Shown: piece by piece, positions 6,649-6,771 of the stretch | Position numbering within the stretch: the stretch's first letter is position 1 | Layout of the letters: every line of letters begins with the position of its first letter | Assembly (NCBI GenBank): GCA_027858325.1 | Contig: JAQICU010000283.1 | Span: 1 to 6,771 of the forward strand | Length of the DNA stretch: 6,771 nucleotides | Direction of reading: 5' to 3' | DNA from: Candidatus Cloacimonadota bacterium | GTDB lineage: Bacteria; Cloacimonadota; Cloacimonadia; Cloacimonadales; TCS61 | Notes under the pieces: generated by a model | What the model was told of the DNA's origin: nothing | The model's database searches: none | Seen by the model: only the letters and a program-made list of their open reading frames with translations | Translations under genes and position numbers: made by a program

Positions 6649-6771
6649 GAAAAGAAAGGATCATTCATACTTTCACCAGAAGACAAGGCCTTTATAAATT
6701 TAACAAGCATTGTCATATTAAAATTGCTTGTTTCTCCTATTGATAATTGACTATTCAAAAGTGATTCAAAT
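6555..6771 (-). CDS. Partial protein-like frame on the minus strand, unrecognised, running off the window
   Basis: The minus-strand frame is open from the window edge (first full codon 6770-6768) to the TAA at 6557-6555, 71 codons. Only the part up to about 6606 is likely native. Below that it is the reverse strand of the carboxypeptidase gene. The residues look like a normal soluble, helical segment: FESLLNSQLSIG, then MTMLVKFIKALSSGESM, then FFSQALEQIREEIGESLDF. A TTG at 6758 could start translation, but the frame continues upstream to the edge, so this is probably the inside or 3' part of a longer gene. I do not recognise a family. It may be chance, but the tail is under 170 bp. Confidence 0.4.
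   Translation of the reverse strand, partial: FESLLNSQLSIGETSNFNMTMLVKFIKALSSGESMNDPFFSQALEQIREEIGESLDFSEKSPVLDECQLIE
6589..6605. repeat. 17-nt palindrome at the point where M14 similarity ends
   Basis: GATTTTTC (6589-6596) and GAAAAATC (6598-6605) are perfect reverse complements around a single T. Because of the symmetry, both strands encode DFSEKS across it in the frames of the two flanking coding regions. It sits exactly where the carboxypeptidase frame loses family likeness and the opposing frame begins, so it is a likely site of strand switching or recombination. Confidence 0.75.

Noticed and set aside
6455..6697. Plus-strand frame that could be a frameshifted continuation of the carboxypeptidase
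   Set aside because: Its part after 6605 (FLLFPPESVPMPEKRK) does not resemble the M14 continuation, and its earlier part is an out-of-frame copy of M14 coding sequence. A single frameshift therefore does not restore the family.

Overview
This AT-rich window (about 38% GC in the one line I counted) holds three tightly packed plus-strand genes for secreted proteins. It probably comes from an uncultured Cloacimonadota-like bacterium, or another lineage of the Bacteroidota/FCB type. The grounds are the C-terminal sorting/FlgD-Ig-like domain that starts with QNYPNPFNP in two of the proteins, signal peptides cleaved before Gln, and protein architecture. No rRNA or other marker is present, so the taxonomic call is inference from style only.

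Layout: (1) positions 3-2840, the C-terminal 945 residues of a large modular surface or secreted protein whose start and any catalytic domain lie upstream of the window. It has Ig-like modules, two copies of a nidogen-like beta-sandwich module, an ASH/HYDIN-like Ig domain and a sorting domain. (2) 18 bp later, 2859-5867, a complete 1002-residue exported protein built from 16 copies of a ~55-residue WxDxR...DIYxQ...DxxGxxxW repeat, probably beta-propeller, with its own sorting domain. (3) 7 bp later, 5875-6648, the front part of an exported M14-family zinc carboxypeptidase with all three zinc ligands. Its sequence stops resembling the family just after the third ligand. (4) From the 17-nt palindrome at 6589-6605 to the window end, the plus strand no longer reads as M14. 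The minus strand has an open, protein-like frame running off the window edge. This looks like a junction between two unrelated loci, either an assembly/amplification chimera or a real rearrangement.

How the genes work together: the short gaps suggest a single transcript of exported proteins. A plausible reading is an extracellular set comprising a modular, perhaps proteolytic, surface protein, a repeat-rich binding or structural protein, and a carboxypeptidase. Such a set would suit degradation of external protein. Only the carboxypeptidase family assignment is firm. No RNA genes, insertion sequences, CRISPR arrays, phage genes or convincing terminators were seen. There is no gene-free stretch over 300 bases except possibly the tail after 6605, which is covered by the minus-strand frame. 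I found no evidence of a new multi-gene system; the most notable items are the 16-unit repeat protein and the 6.6-kb junction.
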